Of a stretch of DNA of 64,000 nt, positions 51,136 to 60,195 are shown in pieces. Position numbers and translations under genes: made by a program. The DNA comes from Pseudomonas pseudonitroreducens (GTDB lineage: Bacteria > Pseudomonadota > Gammaproteobacteria > Pseudomonadales > Pseudomonadaceae). The notes below the pieces were generated by a model. It saw only the letters and a list, made by a program, of their open reading frames with translations, had not been told where the DNA came from and made no database searches. How positions within the stretch are numbered: position 1 is the stretch's first letter; each line of letters opens with the position of its first letter. The stretch spans positions 248,001 through 312,000 of the forward strand of contig NZ_BQHJ01000004.1 in assembly GCF_021603645.1 (NCBI RefSeq), in the 5' to 3' direction.

Positions 51136-52062
51136 ATGGAGACACGCAGCAAGAGACGACGCGCCAATGCTTTGCAGATCAGCCTGATGGGCGCGGGGCT
51201 GATGCTCCTGGCCCTGCTGCTGGCGGTTTCCCTGGTCAGCCTGTGGCCGCAGTCCTATCCGAAGTTTCCCCCTGCCGGCGCCGTCGGCGACCCTGGCGTG
51301 CAATGCCTGCTCGGCTGGTGCCCGGGCGCGGACGCGCGGTTGCTGGTGATGGTCATGGTCGCCGGGGCGCTGGGCAGTTTCGTGCATGTGGCGAAGTCCT
51401 TCGGTGATTTCGTCGGCAACGACCGTTTCATGGCCAGCTGGATCTGGTGGTATCTGCTCAAGCCCTGCATCGGCATGGCGCTGGCCCTGATGCTCTACCT
51501 GATCGTGCGCGCGCTGCTGCTCATGGTGAATGCCGCCAGTGATGCTGCCAGCGTCAATCTCTACGGATTGATGGCCATGGCCACCCTGGTGGGGATGGCG
51601 TCCAAGCAGGGCACCGACAAGTTCGCCGAAGTGCTCGACCGGCTGTTCCGCACCCGGCAGGCCAGAGGTGACGCCCGGCGCAAGGATCAGCTGGAGAATC
51701 CCGTGGCGGTCATCAGCGAGGCGCAACCGCCGGTCCTCGATGCCCAGTCGCTTTACGTCACCTTGCGCGGCAGCGGTTTCAGCCGTGGTGCTCGGGTGCA
51801 GGTGAACGGCCTGCAGCGCGAGACGTCGCTGGCCGACAGTTCGCGGCTGGCGTTCCAGCTGTTGCCCGAGGATGTGGCCAGCGCCGGCAGCCTGGCCGTG
51901 GTGGTGGTCAACCCGCCGCCGGGAGGCGGACCGTCCGCGTCGCTGATGCTGGAGGTGAACGTAGCGCAGGCCGCCGAAGCCGAGGCAGAACCGGCACAGG
52001 CCGGGCCGGTGGCGATGGTGGTGGCGTCGGCGGAAGAGGATTCGGCGGTAGCGCTGCACTGA
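51136..52062 (+). CDS. Membrane protein with C-terminal IPT/TIG-like domain
   Basis: 308 residues from the ATG at 51136 (GGAG 7 bases upstream). Hydrophobic spans at about 15-37 (LMGAGLMLLALLLAVSLVSL), 72-92, 115-140 and 150-165. The last ~100 residues form a beta-sandwich-like IPT/TIG domain (LYVTLRGSGFSRGARVQVNG; SLAVVVVNPPPGGGPSASLM). Such domains bind ligands or partners outside the membrane. Not assigned to a pathway. Confidence 0.6.
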   Translation: METRSKRRRANALQISLMGAGLMLLALLLAVSLVSLWPQSYPKFPPAGAVGDPGVQCLLGWCPGADARLLVMVMVAGALGSFVHVAKSFGDFVGNDRFMASWIWWYLLKPCIGMALALMLYLIVRALLLMVNAASDAASVNLYGLMAMATLVGMASKQGTDKFAEVLDRLFRTRQARGDARRKDQLENPVAVISEAQPPVLDAQSLYVTLRGSGFSRGARVQVNGLQRETSLADSSRLAFQLLPEDVASAGSLAVVVVNPPPGGGPSASLMLEVNVAQAAEAEAEPAQAGPVAMVVASAEEDSAVALH

Positions 52063-52083
52063 GCCACGAGTGTCTTTGGCTTT

Positions 52084-52161
52084 TGTAGGAGCGAGCTTGC
52101 TCGCGAACCGCTTCCCACCGGTGCCGCCGGCAGAGCCGTTCGCGAGCAAGCTCGCTCCTAC
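52084..52161. repeat. REP pair
   Basis: Opposed REP copies directly after the IPT/TIG membrane-protein gene. Confidence 0.85.
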
Positions 52162-52181
52162 CCCAGGCCGGAGATACGGCA

Positions 52182-52214
52182 ATGAAAAAGGCCCCGCAAA
52201 GGGGCCTTTTTCAT
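52182..52214. terminator. Bidirectional intrinsic terminator
   Basis: 14-bp perfect stem ATGAAAAAGGCCCC / GGGGCCTTTTTCAT with GCAAA loop, between two convergent genes. Confidence 0.88.
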
Positions 52215-52227
52215 GGGTGGAGCCGGG

Positions 52228-53775
52228 TCAGGCGCTGCTGTTCACCGTTTCGCGTTTCACCGTTCGGGTTGCTGGCGCGTGGTGCTCGTCGTGGTCGTGA
52301 TCGTCGACGATCACCGGTACCTCATTGCCCTCGGCGTCATACAGCTTGCCATTCTGGAAGTAGTCACCCTCGTTCAGCGCGGCGATGTCGCGGTAGCGCA
52401 GGGTGCGCTCCTCGGCGGCGACGAATACCGACTGCTGGTCGGAGTTGCCGGTCTTGAAGTGGTTGAACAGCAGGTTGAGGACGATGGCCATGATCGCCGC
52501 CGAGCTGATGCCCGAGTGGAAGATGGTGGCGAACCAGCTGGGGAAGTGCTCGTAGAAGCTCGGTGCGGCAATCGGGATCATGCCGAAGCCGATCGAGGTG
52601 GCGACGATGATCAGGTTCATGTTGTTGCGGTAGTCGACCTTGGACAGGGTGCGAATACCGCTCGCCGCCACGGTGCCGAACAGCACCACACCGGCGCCGC
52701 CGAGCACGGAGGAGGGCACCGCGGCGATCACCCGGCCCATCACCGGCAGCAGGCCGAGGGTCACCAGGATCAGGCCGCCGGTGGCCACCACGTAGCGGCT
52801 CTTGACGCCGGTCACGGCCACCAGGCCGACGTTCTGGGCGAACGCGCTCTGGGTGAAGGAGCCGAAGATCGGCGCCACGATGCTTGACGCCATGTCGGCG
52901 CGCAGGCCGTTGCCCAGGCGTTTGGAGTCGACCTTGGTGCCGATGATCTCACCGACGGCGAGGATGTCCGCCGAGGTTTCCACCAGGGTCACCATAATCA
53001 CGATCAGCATCGAGAGGATCGCCGCGATGTGGAAGGTCGGCATGCCGAAGTGGAAGATCGACGGGAAGGCCACCATCGGGCCTTCGGCCACGCGGGAGAA
53101 GTCGGTCATGCCCAGGGCGGCGGCGATCAGGGTGCCGATCACCATCGCCAGCAGGATCGACAGGCGCGAGATGGAGGCGCTGCCCAGCTTGCTCAGCAGC
53201 AGGACGATCACCAGGGTGAGCGCGGCCAGGCCGATGTTGGCCATGCTGCCGAAGTCCGGTGCCTTGGGGTTGCCGCCCATGGCCCAGCGCGCCGCCACCG
53301 GCATCAGCGTCAGGCCGATGGTGGTGATGACGATGCCGGTGACCATCGGCGGGAAGAACTTGGTGATACGCGAGAACACCGGGGTGATCAGGAAGCCGAT
53401 GAACGAGGCCGCCATCACCGCACCGAGCACGGCGGGCATGCCGCCGCCCTCATAGCCGCCACCGAGGATGGCGATCATGGTGGCGACGCCGGCGAAGGAT
53501 ACGCCTTGCACCAGTGGCATCTGCGAGCCGAAGAAGGGGATGCCGAGGGTCTGCAGCAGGGTGGCGAGGCCACCGGCGAACAGCGAGGCGGCGATCAGCA
53601 GGCCGATCTCGCTGGGGGAGAGCCCGGCCGCCTGGCCGAGGATCAGGGGCACGGCGACGATACCGCCGTACATGGTCAGAACGTGTTGCAGGCCGTACGC
53701 CAGGTTGGCGCCGATTCCGAGGTTCTCGTCTTCCGGGCGTGCTCCGGCGGACGCTACAGCTGAACGATCATTCAT
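52228..53775 (-). CDS. NCS2 nucleobase:cation symporter (xanthine/uric acid permease type)
   Basis: 515 residues from the ATG at 53775; the frame stays open far upstream (to 54951) but that part is antisense to a lysR gene. Fourteen-span NCS2 family: ANLAYGLQHVLTMYGGIVAV (His in TM1), GVSFAGVATMIAILGGGYEG, VVETSADILAVGEIIG-like (TLVETSADILAVGEIIGTKV), and the NQN-type helix (SAFAQNVGLVAVTGVKSRYV). The motif set favours xanthine/urate transporters over uracil ones. The C-terminal tail has an unusual acidic, His-rich end (DDHDHDEHH). Confidence 0.88.
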   Translation of the reverse strand: MNDRSAVASAGARPEDENLGIGANLAYGLQHVLTMYGGIVAVPLILGQAAGLSPSEIGLLIAASLFAGGLATLLQTLGIPFFGSQMPLVQGVSFAGVATMIAILGGGYEGGGMPAVLGAVMAASFIGFLITPVFSRITKFFPPMVTGIVITTIGLTLMPVAARWAMGGNPKAPDFGSMANIGLAALTLVIVLLLSKLGSASISRLSILLAMVIGTLIAAALGMTDFSRVAEGPMVAFPSIFHFGMPTFHIAAILSMLIVIMVTLVETSADILAVGEIIGTKVDSKRLGNGLRADMASSIVAPIFGSFTQSAFAQNVGLVAVTGVKSRYVVATGGLILVTLGLLPVMGRVIAAVPSSVLGGAGVVLFGTVAASGIRTLSKVDYRNNMNLIIVATSIGFGMIPIAAPSFYEHFPSWFATIFHSGISSAAIMAIVLNLLFNHFKTGNSDQQSVFVAAEERTLRYRDIAALNEGDYFQNGKLYDAEGNEVPVIVDDHDHDEHHAPATRTVKRETVNSSA

Positions 53776-53844
53776 GGCTGAGGACTCGCTTGTTTTTGTT
53801 GTGCGGCCACTGTAGACAAAGTTCGTAGGAAATATCCACTGGTT

Positions 53845-53973
53845 TGTATACATTTTCGCGGCCGATGGTCCGGAATCTGACCGGGAGGTTAAGTGTTTTT
53901 TTCGCTGAAATGGCTCTGCAATCGGCGTTCTGCATGAAATCCTGACTCGCAGCGTACTGCACAAAATGTGTGC
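53845..53973. promoter_or_regulatory. Control region between permease and lysR genes
   Basis: The 378-bp gap 53776-54153 holds two dyads: TGTATACA at 53845-53852, 70 bp before the permease start and typical of GntR-family operators, and GCACA-AAATG-TGTGC at 53959-53973. No gene is seen in the gap. Confidence 0.45.
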
Positions 53974-54153
53974 ATATTTGAATCCAAAAGCACCAGTAGG
54001 CTGCATGCAGGGCGCCGAAAGGTTCTTTGCCAGCACCTGGAGCCAGGGCTTCGCAAATTGCGCGCCAGCGGCGTGGGTTGCCCGCTGCTCTCCCCGCCGA
54101 AGGCAGCTCCTGCTATAACCGTGCGCCCAGGTTTCCGCCGGATTGCAGAAAAG

Positions 54154-55038
54154 ATGGCCCTTCCGCCGCTGCACAGTTTCAGGGTGTTCGAAAGCGTGGC
54201 TCGCCTGGGCGGCCTGGCCGCGGCTGCCGTCGAACTGCACGTCACCATCGGTGCGGTCAGCCAACAGGTGAAGGCACTGCAGGCCAGCCTCGGCGTGGAG
54301 CTGTTCGAGAAGCGCGGCCGGCAGTTGGTGCTGACTGCCAGTGGGCGGCAGTTGCAGAAGCGCGTGGCCAGTGCCATGGGCGAGATCAGCGAGGCCGTCC
54401 AGGCGTTGCAGGCGGGAGCCCGGCTGGAGGAGGAACGCACGGATATCTGCCTGTCGATCCCGCCGGCCGAAGGTGTGGAGTGGCTGACCCGGCCCTTGCT
54501 GCGCTTCATGGAGGAATCGCGTTCGCTGCGGGTAAGCGTGATCACCGCGCCGGGCGTGCCGCAGGTGGACTGGCGTCGCGCCGACGTCGCGGTGATCTAC
54601 GGCACACCGCCGTGGCCCGGTGTCTGGTGGCGTCTGCTGCATGGCATCCGCATGACGCCGGTGTGCAGCCCGCAGTTCCTGCGCGGGCCGCTGGCGATCC
54701 GTACGGCCGCCGACCTGCAGCGGCACCGTCTGCTCCACGAGGACGACGGCAGCCAGTGGCAGCAGTGGCTGGCCGAGGCTGGCTACAGCCGGGGTGGCGC
54801 CGAGGACATCCATTTCGAGGATTTCGGCATGGTCCTGCAGGCGGCGCGCGATGGCTTCGGCGTGGCGCTCAGCGATGAGACGGTGTCGCAGCGCGACCTC
54901 GACGAGGGTCGCCTGGTGCGCCCGTTGCCGATTGCGGTGGCGGCGGTGCACAACTACTACGTCGTCTGCCCCGAGGCGAAACGCGAACGCCCGGAGGTCC
55001 GGGCGTTCATCGAGTGGTTGCTGTCGGTGGGTGAGTAG
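54154..55038 (+). CDS. LysR-family regulator (GcvA-like)
   Basis: 294 residues from the ATG at 54154 (MALPPLHSFRVFESVARLGG). Helix-turn-helix LAAAAVELHVTIGAVSQQVK; the effector domain shows GcvA-like features (RADVAVIYGTPPWPGVWWRL; CSPQFLRGPLAIRTAADLQR). Divergent from the NCS2 permease, which it may control. The longer upstream frame has no supporting ribosome site. Confidence 0.82.
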   Translation: MALPPLHSFRVFESVARLGGLAAAAVELHVTIGAVSQQVKALQASLGVELFEKRGRQLVLTASGRQLQKRVASAMGEISEAVQALQAGARLEEERTDICLSIPPAEGVEWLTRPLLRFMEESRSLRVSVITAPGVPQVDWRRADVAVIYGTPPWPGVWWRLLHGIRMTPVCSPQFLRGPLAIRTAADLQRHRLLHEDDGSQWQQWLAEAGYSRGGAEDIHFEDFGMVLQAARDGFGVALSDETVSQRDLDEGRLVRPLPIAVAAVHNYYVVCPEAKRERPEVRAFIEWLLSVGE

Positions 55039-55072
55039 TGCTCAACCCGGCAGCGCTGTGAGTCTGGTGAGC

Positions 55073-55167
55073 CTGCAGGAGCGAGCTTGCTCGCGAACGC
55101 GGTTCCTGGCAGCGCCGAAGTTCGCGCGGTTCGCGAGCAAGGACTGGGCGCCCCCCTCGGTCCTACG
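55073..55167. repeat. Degenerate REP pair
   Basis: GCAGGAGCGAGCTTGCTCGC and a partner ending in GGTCCTACG, between lysR and the metallo-beta-lactamase-fold gene. Confidence 0.75.
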
Positions 55168-55187
55168 CAGAGCACTGGGCGCAGGGC

Positions 55188-56111
55188 TCAGTAGCCGTAA
55201 CCGCGCCCATCGGTGAACTGGATATCGGTGAGGATGCTGATGTCCTTCTCCACCTTGTACAGCTCCGAGCTCCTGATCAGCTCCGGGTCGCTGAAGGCTT
55301 CGCCCTTGGCGTGGCCGGCCTGGATCTGCTGCATCTTGTCGCGCACCGCGACGACGTCGGCGTATGTCATCGCCGGTACCTTGCTCGGGTCTTCGTCGGC
55401 GTGGGCGCCGTAGAGGGTGGTCTGCGGGTTGATCACCTTCAGGGTGGCGTCCAGCGAGGCGACGTAATCCTTCAGGTTCCCCGCCAGCAGCCAGGACGGA
55501 TACAGGTGGTCGCCGGAGAGCAGGATGTTGTGCGCCTCATCGAACAGCGCGACTTCGTCCGGCGTGTGGCCGGGCATGCTCAGCAGGCGCAGCTTGAGGC
55601 CGCCCAGGTCGATCACTTCATCGGGCTTGACCAGGCGCGACACCTTGAAGGGTGGCAGCGTCATGTGATCGATATTGCCCAGGTAGACCGGCTCGGGCAC
55701 GTGGTAGAGACCGTCGGCGCGGCGGAATTTCGCGGTGAACGGCGTATCCACCAGGTAGATGCTCTGGAAGTTGTGCAGCCCGCCCAGGTGGTCGAAGTGC
55801 AGGTGCGAGGGCAGCACGGAGAGCGGCTTGTCGGTGATCTGCCGGGCGACCTGGGTGATGTCGTCCTTCTGGTTGGCGCCGGAGTCGAACATCAGCGCCT
55901 GGTTCGAGCCCACCAGCAGGTACGAATAGTTCTTCTGGTAGTAGTTCGGCTCGCCGATGGCGTAGAGGAAATCCGTCAGCTTGTGCACCACGAAGGCCGG
56001 ATTCTCCACCTTGAGGGCAGTGGCGTTGGCTGCCTCGGCGGCGGTCGCGGCGAACGGAGCGCCGAGCAGGGTAGTGGAAGCCAGGGCCAGGACTTTGATC
56101 AGCATGCGCAT
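55188..56111 (-). CDS. Secreted metallo-beta-lactamase-fold hydrolase
   Basis: 307 residues from the ATG at 56111. Signal peptide (MRMLIKVLALASTTLLGAPF, cleavage near Ala-Thr-Ala). The zinc site is present: LPSHLHFDHLGGLHNF (HxHxDH), MPGHTPDEVALFD, LSGDHLYPSWLL and a late His at YGAHADEDPS. The family covers lactonases, glyoxalase-II-like and beta-lactamase-like enzymes; substrate unknown. Monocistronic. Confidence 0.8.
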   Translation of the reverse strand: MRMLIKVLALASTTLLGAPFAATAAEAANATALKVENPAFVVHKLTDFLYAIGEPNYYQKNYSYLLVGSNQALMFDSGANQKDDITQVARQITDKPLSVLPSHLHFDHLGGLHNFQSIYLVDTPFTAKFRRADGLYHVPEPVYLGNIDHMTLPPFKVSRLVKPDEVIDLGGLKLRLLSMPGHTPDEVALFDEAHNILLSGDHLYPSWLLAGNLKDYVASLDATLKVINPQTTLYGAHADEDPSKVPAMTYADVVAVRDKMQQIQAGHAKGEAFSDPELIRSSELYKVEKDISILTDIQFTDGRGYGY

Positions 56112-56393
56112 GGGGCGCGAACCTCTTTCTCGTTGTTGTCGGTAGCGGCGGGTCGGCCGCCTGCCCATCTCAGCGCTGGCGAGGGTGTACTTCAATGCAC
56201 GTTTTCTGTGGTCCGACAGTTCAGTTCAGCTAAAGCCTGGCGGGATTAGCGAAGCTGATTTTCATGCTCCTGCATAAGCAGGGCTAATTGTTCATTCGGG
56301 GATTTCATGGCAGCGCTGACGCCATGCCGGTAGAACTGTACGGGTCGGGCGCGCTGTTCGTGCCCCATCCCCACTGTTTCCGGAGTTATTCCA

Positions 56394-56486
56394 ATGAAGT
56401 CCAGATGGACCGCCTTGCTTTGCCTGCTGAGCACCTTTTCCGTCGCCTGGGGCGACTACAACAAGCGCAACATCGTCCGCCGCTGA
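56394..56486 (+). CDS. 30-residue small protein with hydrophobic N-terminus
   Basis: Frame MKSRWTALLCLLSTFSVAWG then DYNKRNIVRR and a stop, with GGAG 8 bases before the ATG. It looks like a signal peptide or single membrane span followed by a basic decapeptide. It lies in the 430-bp gap before the B3/B4-domain gene, same direction. Not detectable by length-filtered callers; no family recognised. Confidence 0.5.
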   Translation: MKSRWTALLCLLSTFSVAWGDYNKRNIVRR

Positions 56487-56540
56487 GGCGCGCGCCCCGA
56501 GAGTCCGAATCACCCTGTTTCGCCGTACAAGGATTGCGCC

Positions 56541-57248
56541 ATGCAAGCTGTCACACCCCACATCGATCCCGCCATCGCCGCCATCGCTCCCGGTTTTCGT
56601 GCCCTGAGCATCACGCTGGACGCCGCGCCGATTGGTCATCCAGAGGTGGCGGAGCAGGCTCTGCAGCGCGCCTGCGCGGCACTGGCGGCGGGGGAGCCGG
56701 CCTGGGCTGAAGCGCATCTGGCGGCCTGGGCCGAGGTGTTCCGCCGCTTCGGCGCCAAACCACAGCGCACACCCTGTTCGGCGGAAGCGCTGCGCAAGCG
56801 CGCGCTGCGTGACGGCAGCCTGCCGAACATCGATCCAGTGGTGGACCTGTACAACGCCATCAGTGTGCAGTTCGCGATTCCCGTCGGCGGGGAAAACCTC
56901 GCCGCCTACGTCGGTACGCCGCGGCTGCTGATCGCCAATGGCAGCGAGACCTTCGACACCTTCAAGGACGGCGCGCCGGCCGAGGAATCCCCCGCTGCCG
57001 GCGAAGTCATCTGGCGCGACGACGCTGGCGTTACCTGCCGCCGCTGGAACTGGCGGCAGGGCGTGCGCACCCGCCTGGACGCCGAGGCGCAGCGCATGTG
57101 GTTCATCCTCGAAAGCCTGCCGGAGATGCCGCTGGAGGCACTCCACGAAGCCGGCGAGCAACTGGTCGCCGGGCTTCAGGCGATGATGCCGGGCGCCACT
57201 GCCCGGATGCTGCTGGTGGAGGGCCAGGGACCAGCCGTTACGGCGTGA
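56541..57248 (+). CDS. B3/B4 (PheT-like tRNA-binding) domain protein
   Basis: 235 residues. The sequence PCSAEALRKRALRDGSLPNI, then DPVVDLYNAISVQFAIPVGG and ENLAAY, is the hallmark of the stand-alone B3/B4 domain related to the phenylalanyl-tRNA synthetase beta chain. Such proteins may edit mischarged tRNA or amino-acid adducts, which is family inference. Its end overlaps the convergent TetR gene by 11 bases. Confidence 0.75.
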   Translation: MQAVTPHIDPAIAAIAPGFRALSITLDAAPIGHPEVAEQALQRACAALAAGEPAWAEAHLAAWAEVFRRFGAKPQRTPCSAEALRKRALRDGSLPNIDPVVDLYNAISVQFAIPVGGENLAAYVGTPRLLIANGSETFDTFKDGAPAEESPAAGEVIWRDDAGVTCRRWNWRQGVRTRLDAEAQRMWFILESLPEMPLEALHEAGEQLVAGLQAMMPGATARMLLVEGQGPAVTA

Positions 57249-57867
57249 AACTCTTCAGGTAGGCGCAGAACATGTCGGCCATGGACTCGCTGAATGCCTG
57301 GATTTCTTCGGCAGTGCGCGGGCTTTCCGAGAACTGCTTGCCCACCGAACCCAGTGTCGTGGTGATCAGTTCGCGGGCCAGCCTGCGCTGCGCATCGCCG
57401 ACGTGCGGCAGGGCCTCGGCGATGAACGCCTGGAAGATGCCTTCACTGGCGGCCTTGGCTGCCCGGGCCTCGGGCGCATCGCGGTAGAGCGGGGCGGCAT
57501 CGCTGAGGGCGATGCGCATGCGCGCTTCTTCGCACTCCGAGCGGATGAAGGCGTGAACCAGGTTGCGCAGGCGTTGCAACGGCGCCTGGGTTTCATCGCT
57601 GAGCAGGCCGCGCAGCATCTCGGTGGTCTGCCGCCATTCGTCGCTCTGCAGGCGGAAGAGGATCGCGGCCTTGTTCGGGAAGTACTGGTACAGCGAACCG
57701 ACGCTGACCCCGGCGCGCTCGGCAACCCGCGCAGTGGTGAAGCGCTGGGCGCCTTCCCTTTCCAGAACCTGAACAGCGGCGTCGAGAATGGCCGTTACCA
57801 GGTCGTTGGAACGGGCCTGTTGGGGTTCCTTGCGCGTGGAAATACGCGGGCTGCGGCGTTCGCCCAT
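57238..57867 (-). CDS. TetR-family repressor
   Basis: 209 residues from the ATG at 57867. N-terminal helix-turn-helix (AILDAAVQVLEREGAQRFTT, then ARVAERAGVSVGSLYQYFPN) and an all-helical ligand domain (DAQRRLARELITTTLGSVGK). Divergent from the O-methyltransferase gene, 96 bp away, which it may control. Confidence 0.85.
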   Translation of the reverse strand: MGERRSPRISTRKEPQQARSNDLVTAILDAAVQVLEREGAQRFTTARVAERAGVSVGSLYQYFPNKAAILFRLQSDEWRQTTEMLRGLLSDETQAPLQRLRNLVHAFIRSECEEARMRIALSDAAPLYRDAPEARAAKAASEGIFQAFIAEALPHVGDAQRRLARELITTTLGSVGKQFSESPRTAEEIQAFSESMADMFCAYLKSFTP

Positions 57868-57963
57868 GGCTGGCTCCGGTAATGCGAATAGTAAAACCTG
57901 ACGAAAAGATCGCATTCTAGCCGGGCGCTTTTTCGCACTCAAATTCCACACGGGAAACCCAGC

Positions 57964-58629
57964 ATGACGACTCTGACTTCCGCCCCCGTGGCGCCCCTGC
58001 TGCAACACCTGTTCGAGGAGGCTGACGCGGCCTCGCCACAGTCCAGCCCGGCATTCGCCGACCTCGACCAGGCCGCGCTGACCCGCCTGATGCAGAGCAA
58101 GACCCGGTACCGCGAACTCTACGGCCAGCTCAAGGACCAGCCACTGCCCGTCTCCCGGGAAACCGGTGTGCTGCTGTACATGCTGGCGCGCAGCATCGGC
58201 GCACAGCATATCGTCGAGTTCGGCACCTCGTTCGGCATCTCCACCCTGCATCTGGCAGCGGCGCTGCGCGACAACGGCGGTGGCCGGCTGATCACCAGCG
58301 AGTTCGAGCCTTCGAAAGTGGCGCGGGCGCAGGCCAACCTGCTGGCTGGCGGTGTGGCCGACCTGGTGGAAATCCGCCAGGGCGATGCGCTGCAGACCCT
58401 CGCCCGCGACCTGCCGGAGCGCATCGACCTGTTGCTGCTCGACGGCGCCAAGGCGCTCTATTCGGAAATCCTTGCCCTGGTGGAAAGCCGCCTGCGCCCC
58501 GGTGCGATGATCATCGCGGACAACGCCGATTACTGCCCCGAGTACCTCGCCGAGGTTCGCATGCCCGGCGGGCGCTACCTGTCGATTCCTTTTGCCGACG
58601 ATGTGGAACTGTCCATGCGCCTGGGTTGA
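57964..58629 (+). CDS. SAM-dependent O-methyltransferase
   Basis: 221 residues, class I methyltransferase of the catechol/caffeoyl-CoA group. SAM site QHIVEFGTSFGISTLHLAAA; the acidic loop TSEFEPSKVARAQANL; metal-site-like residues LLLLDGAKALYSEIL and IIADNADYCPEYL. Small-molecule acceptor unknown. Divergent from tetR and 14 bases from the end of the convergent lysR gene. Confidence 0.82.
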   Translation: MTTLTSAPVAPLLQHLFEEADAASPQSSPAFADLDQAALTRLMQSKTRYRELYGQLKDQPLPVSRETGVLLYMLARSIGAQHIVEFGTSFGISTLHLAAALRDNGGGRLITSEFEPSKVARAQANLLAGGVADLVEIRQGDALQTLARDLPERIDLLLLDGAKALYSEILALVESRLRPGAMIIADNADYCPEYLAEVRMPGGRYLSIPFADDVELSMRLG

Positions 58630-58643
58630 AACCTGGCCGCTGG

Positions 58644-59567
58644 CTACCGCGGTGGCGGGGCCACCGGCGCATGCCGTGCCATCAGTCCGGCGACCCAGTC
58701 GATGAACACCCGCAGCTTGGCGCTGACGTGGCGATTGGCGGGGAAGGCCAGATAGAGCGGCATGCTCTGCATGCTCCAGTCCTCGAACAGTTCCACCAGC
58801 TCGCCGCGCGCCACGGCTTCCAGCGCCATGTAGCGCGGCAACCAGAGCACCCCCATGCCGGCGATCCCGGCGGCCAGGTAAGCGTTGCCGTCGTCCACCG
58901 TGAGCACCGGGCGGCCATGCACCTGCAGGGTTTCGCCAGCCCTGTCCATCGCATAGGAAAGCGGCTTGCCGGTGCGCGCCCAGAGGTAGCCGACGATGCG
59001 GTGCTGGCTGTTCTCCAGCTCGCTCGGGTGCGCCGGTACACCGGCGCGTTGCAGGTAGGCGGGCGCGGCGAAAACACCCAGCGGCAGGTCGCCGATCCTG
59101 CGGGCCATCAGCGACAGGTCGGTGAGTTCGCCGCCGCGCACCACGCAGTCGACGTTCTCGTCGATCAGGTCGACCATGCGGTCGCTGACGCCCAGGTCGA
59201 TCTGGATGTCCGGATAGCGCTGATGGAAGTCCGGCAGGGCGGGGATCAGCAGCAGGCGTGCCAGCGGGCTGGGCACGTCGACGCGCAATCGCCCGCGCGG
59301 CATGGCGGCGGCGCCGGAGAGGCTGGTCTCGGCATCGTCCATGTCCGCCAGCAGGCGCACCACGCGCTCGAAGTAGGCGGCGCCGTCGGCGGTGAGGTTG
59401 AGCTTGCGTGTGGTGCGGTTGAGCAGACGCACACGCAGCCGTGCTTCCAGCTGCTGGATCAGCTGGGTCACGCTGGTGCGGCTCATGTGCAGGGTTTCGG
59501 CGGCCCTGGTGAAGCTGCCGGTTTGCACCACGCGGACGAAAGCTTGCATCGCATCGAAACGGTCCAT
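58644..59567 (-). CDS. LysR-family regulator
   Basis: 307 residues. N-terminal helix-turn-helix (VVQTGSFTRAAETLHMSRTS, VTQLIQQLEARLRVRLLNR) followed by a LysR effector domain (DIQIDLGVSDRMVDLIDENV). It belongs to the large CrgA-like/DhcR group that often controls oxidoreductases. Divergent from ridA with a 149-bp gap. Confidence 0.82.
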   Translation of the reverse strand: MDRFDAMQAFVRVVQTGSFTRAAETLHMSRTSVTQLIQQLEARLRVRLLNRTTRKLNLTADGAAYFERVVRLLADMDDAETSLSGAAAMPRGRLRVDVPSPLARLLLIPALPDFHQRYPDIQIDLGVSDRMVDLIDENVDCVVRGGELTDLSLMARRIGDLPLGVFAAPAYLQRAGVPAHPSELENSQHRIVGYLWARTGKPLSYAMDRAGETLQVHGRPVLTVDDGNAYLAAGIAGMGVLWLPRYMALEAVARGELVELFEDWSMQSMPLYLAFPANRHVSAKLRVFIDWVAGLMARHAPVAPPPR

Positions 59568-59716
59568 GGCAGCTCCGGCGGAACAGAATGAAGGACGGCG
59601 AAAGGGCTGATTGTTTGGATTCTACAAACAATGCTGGCCAGTGTTGCCCGATTATCAGCGTCGCTGTGCGCCGTAACCTGCCTCCATCGTTGAAACCCTC
59701 TCCATGGAGCAAGCAG

Positions 59717-60112
59717 ATGAGTACACGTGATGTGGTTTTCCCCGCTGGCCGCCAGGCCCTCTATGAACGCAACCGCTATTCCCCGGCAATCCGCAGCAAC
59801 GGCCTGCTGTTCGTTTCCGGCCAGGTCGGCAGTCGCGAAGACGGCTCGCCCGAGCCAGGACTGGAAGCCCAGGTGCGCCGCGCCTTCGACAACCTCAATG
59901 GGATCCTCGCTGGCGCCGGCTGCACGTTCGATGACGTGATCGACGTGACGGTGTTCCTGGTCAACCCCGAGCAGACCTTCGAGCGCATCTGGCAGATCGT
60001 CCCGGAATACTGGGGCGACGCTCCGCATCCCACCCTGACCGGAATCGGCGTCACCTGGCTGTACGGCTTCGACTTCGAGATCAAGGTGATCGCGCGCCTG
60101 CCGCAAGCCTGA
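59717..60112 (+). CDS. RidA/YjgF-family deaminase
   Basis: 131 residues from the ATG at 59717. RidA proteins hydrolyse reactive enamine/imine intermediates. The family pattern is present (YSPAIRSNGLLFVSGQVGSR; NLNGILAGAGCTFDDVIDVT; FEIKVIARLP). The usual catalytic Arg region near the C-terminus reads GIGVTWLYGFDFEIKV, so it may be a subfamily without the archetypal RidA arginine. Adjacent lysR is the likely regulator. Confidence 0.85.
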   Translation: MSTRDVVFPAGRQALYERNRYSPAIRSNGLLFVSGQVGSREDGSPEPGLEAQVRRAFDNLNGILAGAGCTFDDVIDVTVFLVNPEQTFERIWQIVPEYWGDAPHPTLTGIGVTWLYGFDFEIKVIARLPQA

Positions 60113-60195
60113 ACCGGTCGCAGGGCAGGGTGGCGAGACGGGACAGCCGGGTTTCTTTACCATGTTGTCCTGTTTTGTTTTGCCAGGAACTTTCC

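Noticed and set aside
53776-54951. N-terminal extension of the NCS2 permease (to 907 residues)
   Set aside because: Antisense to the lysR gene and lacks transporter features; the real start at 53775 begins the conserved N-terminus.
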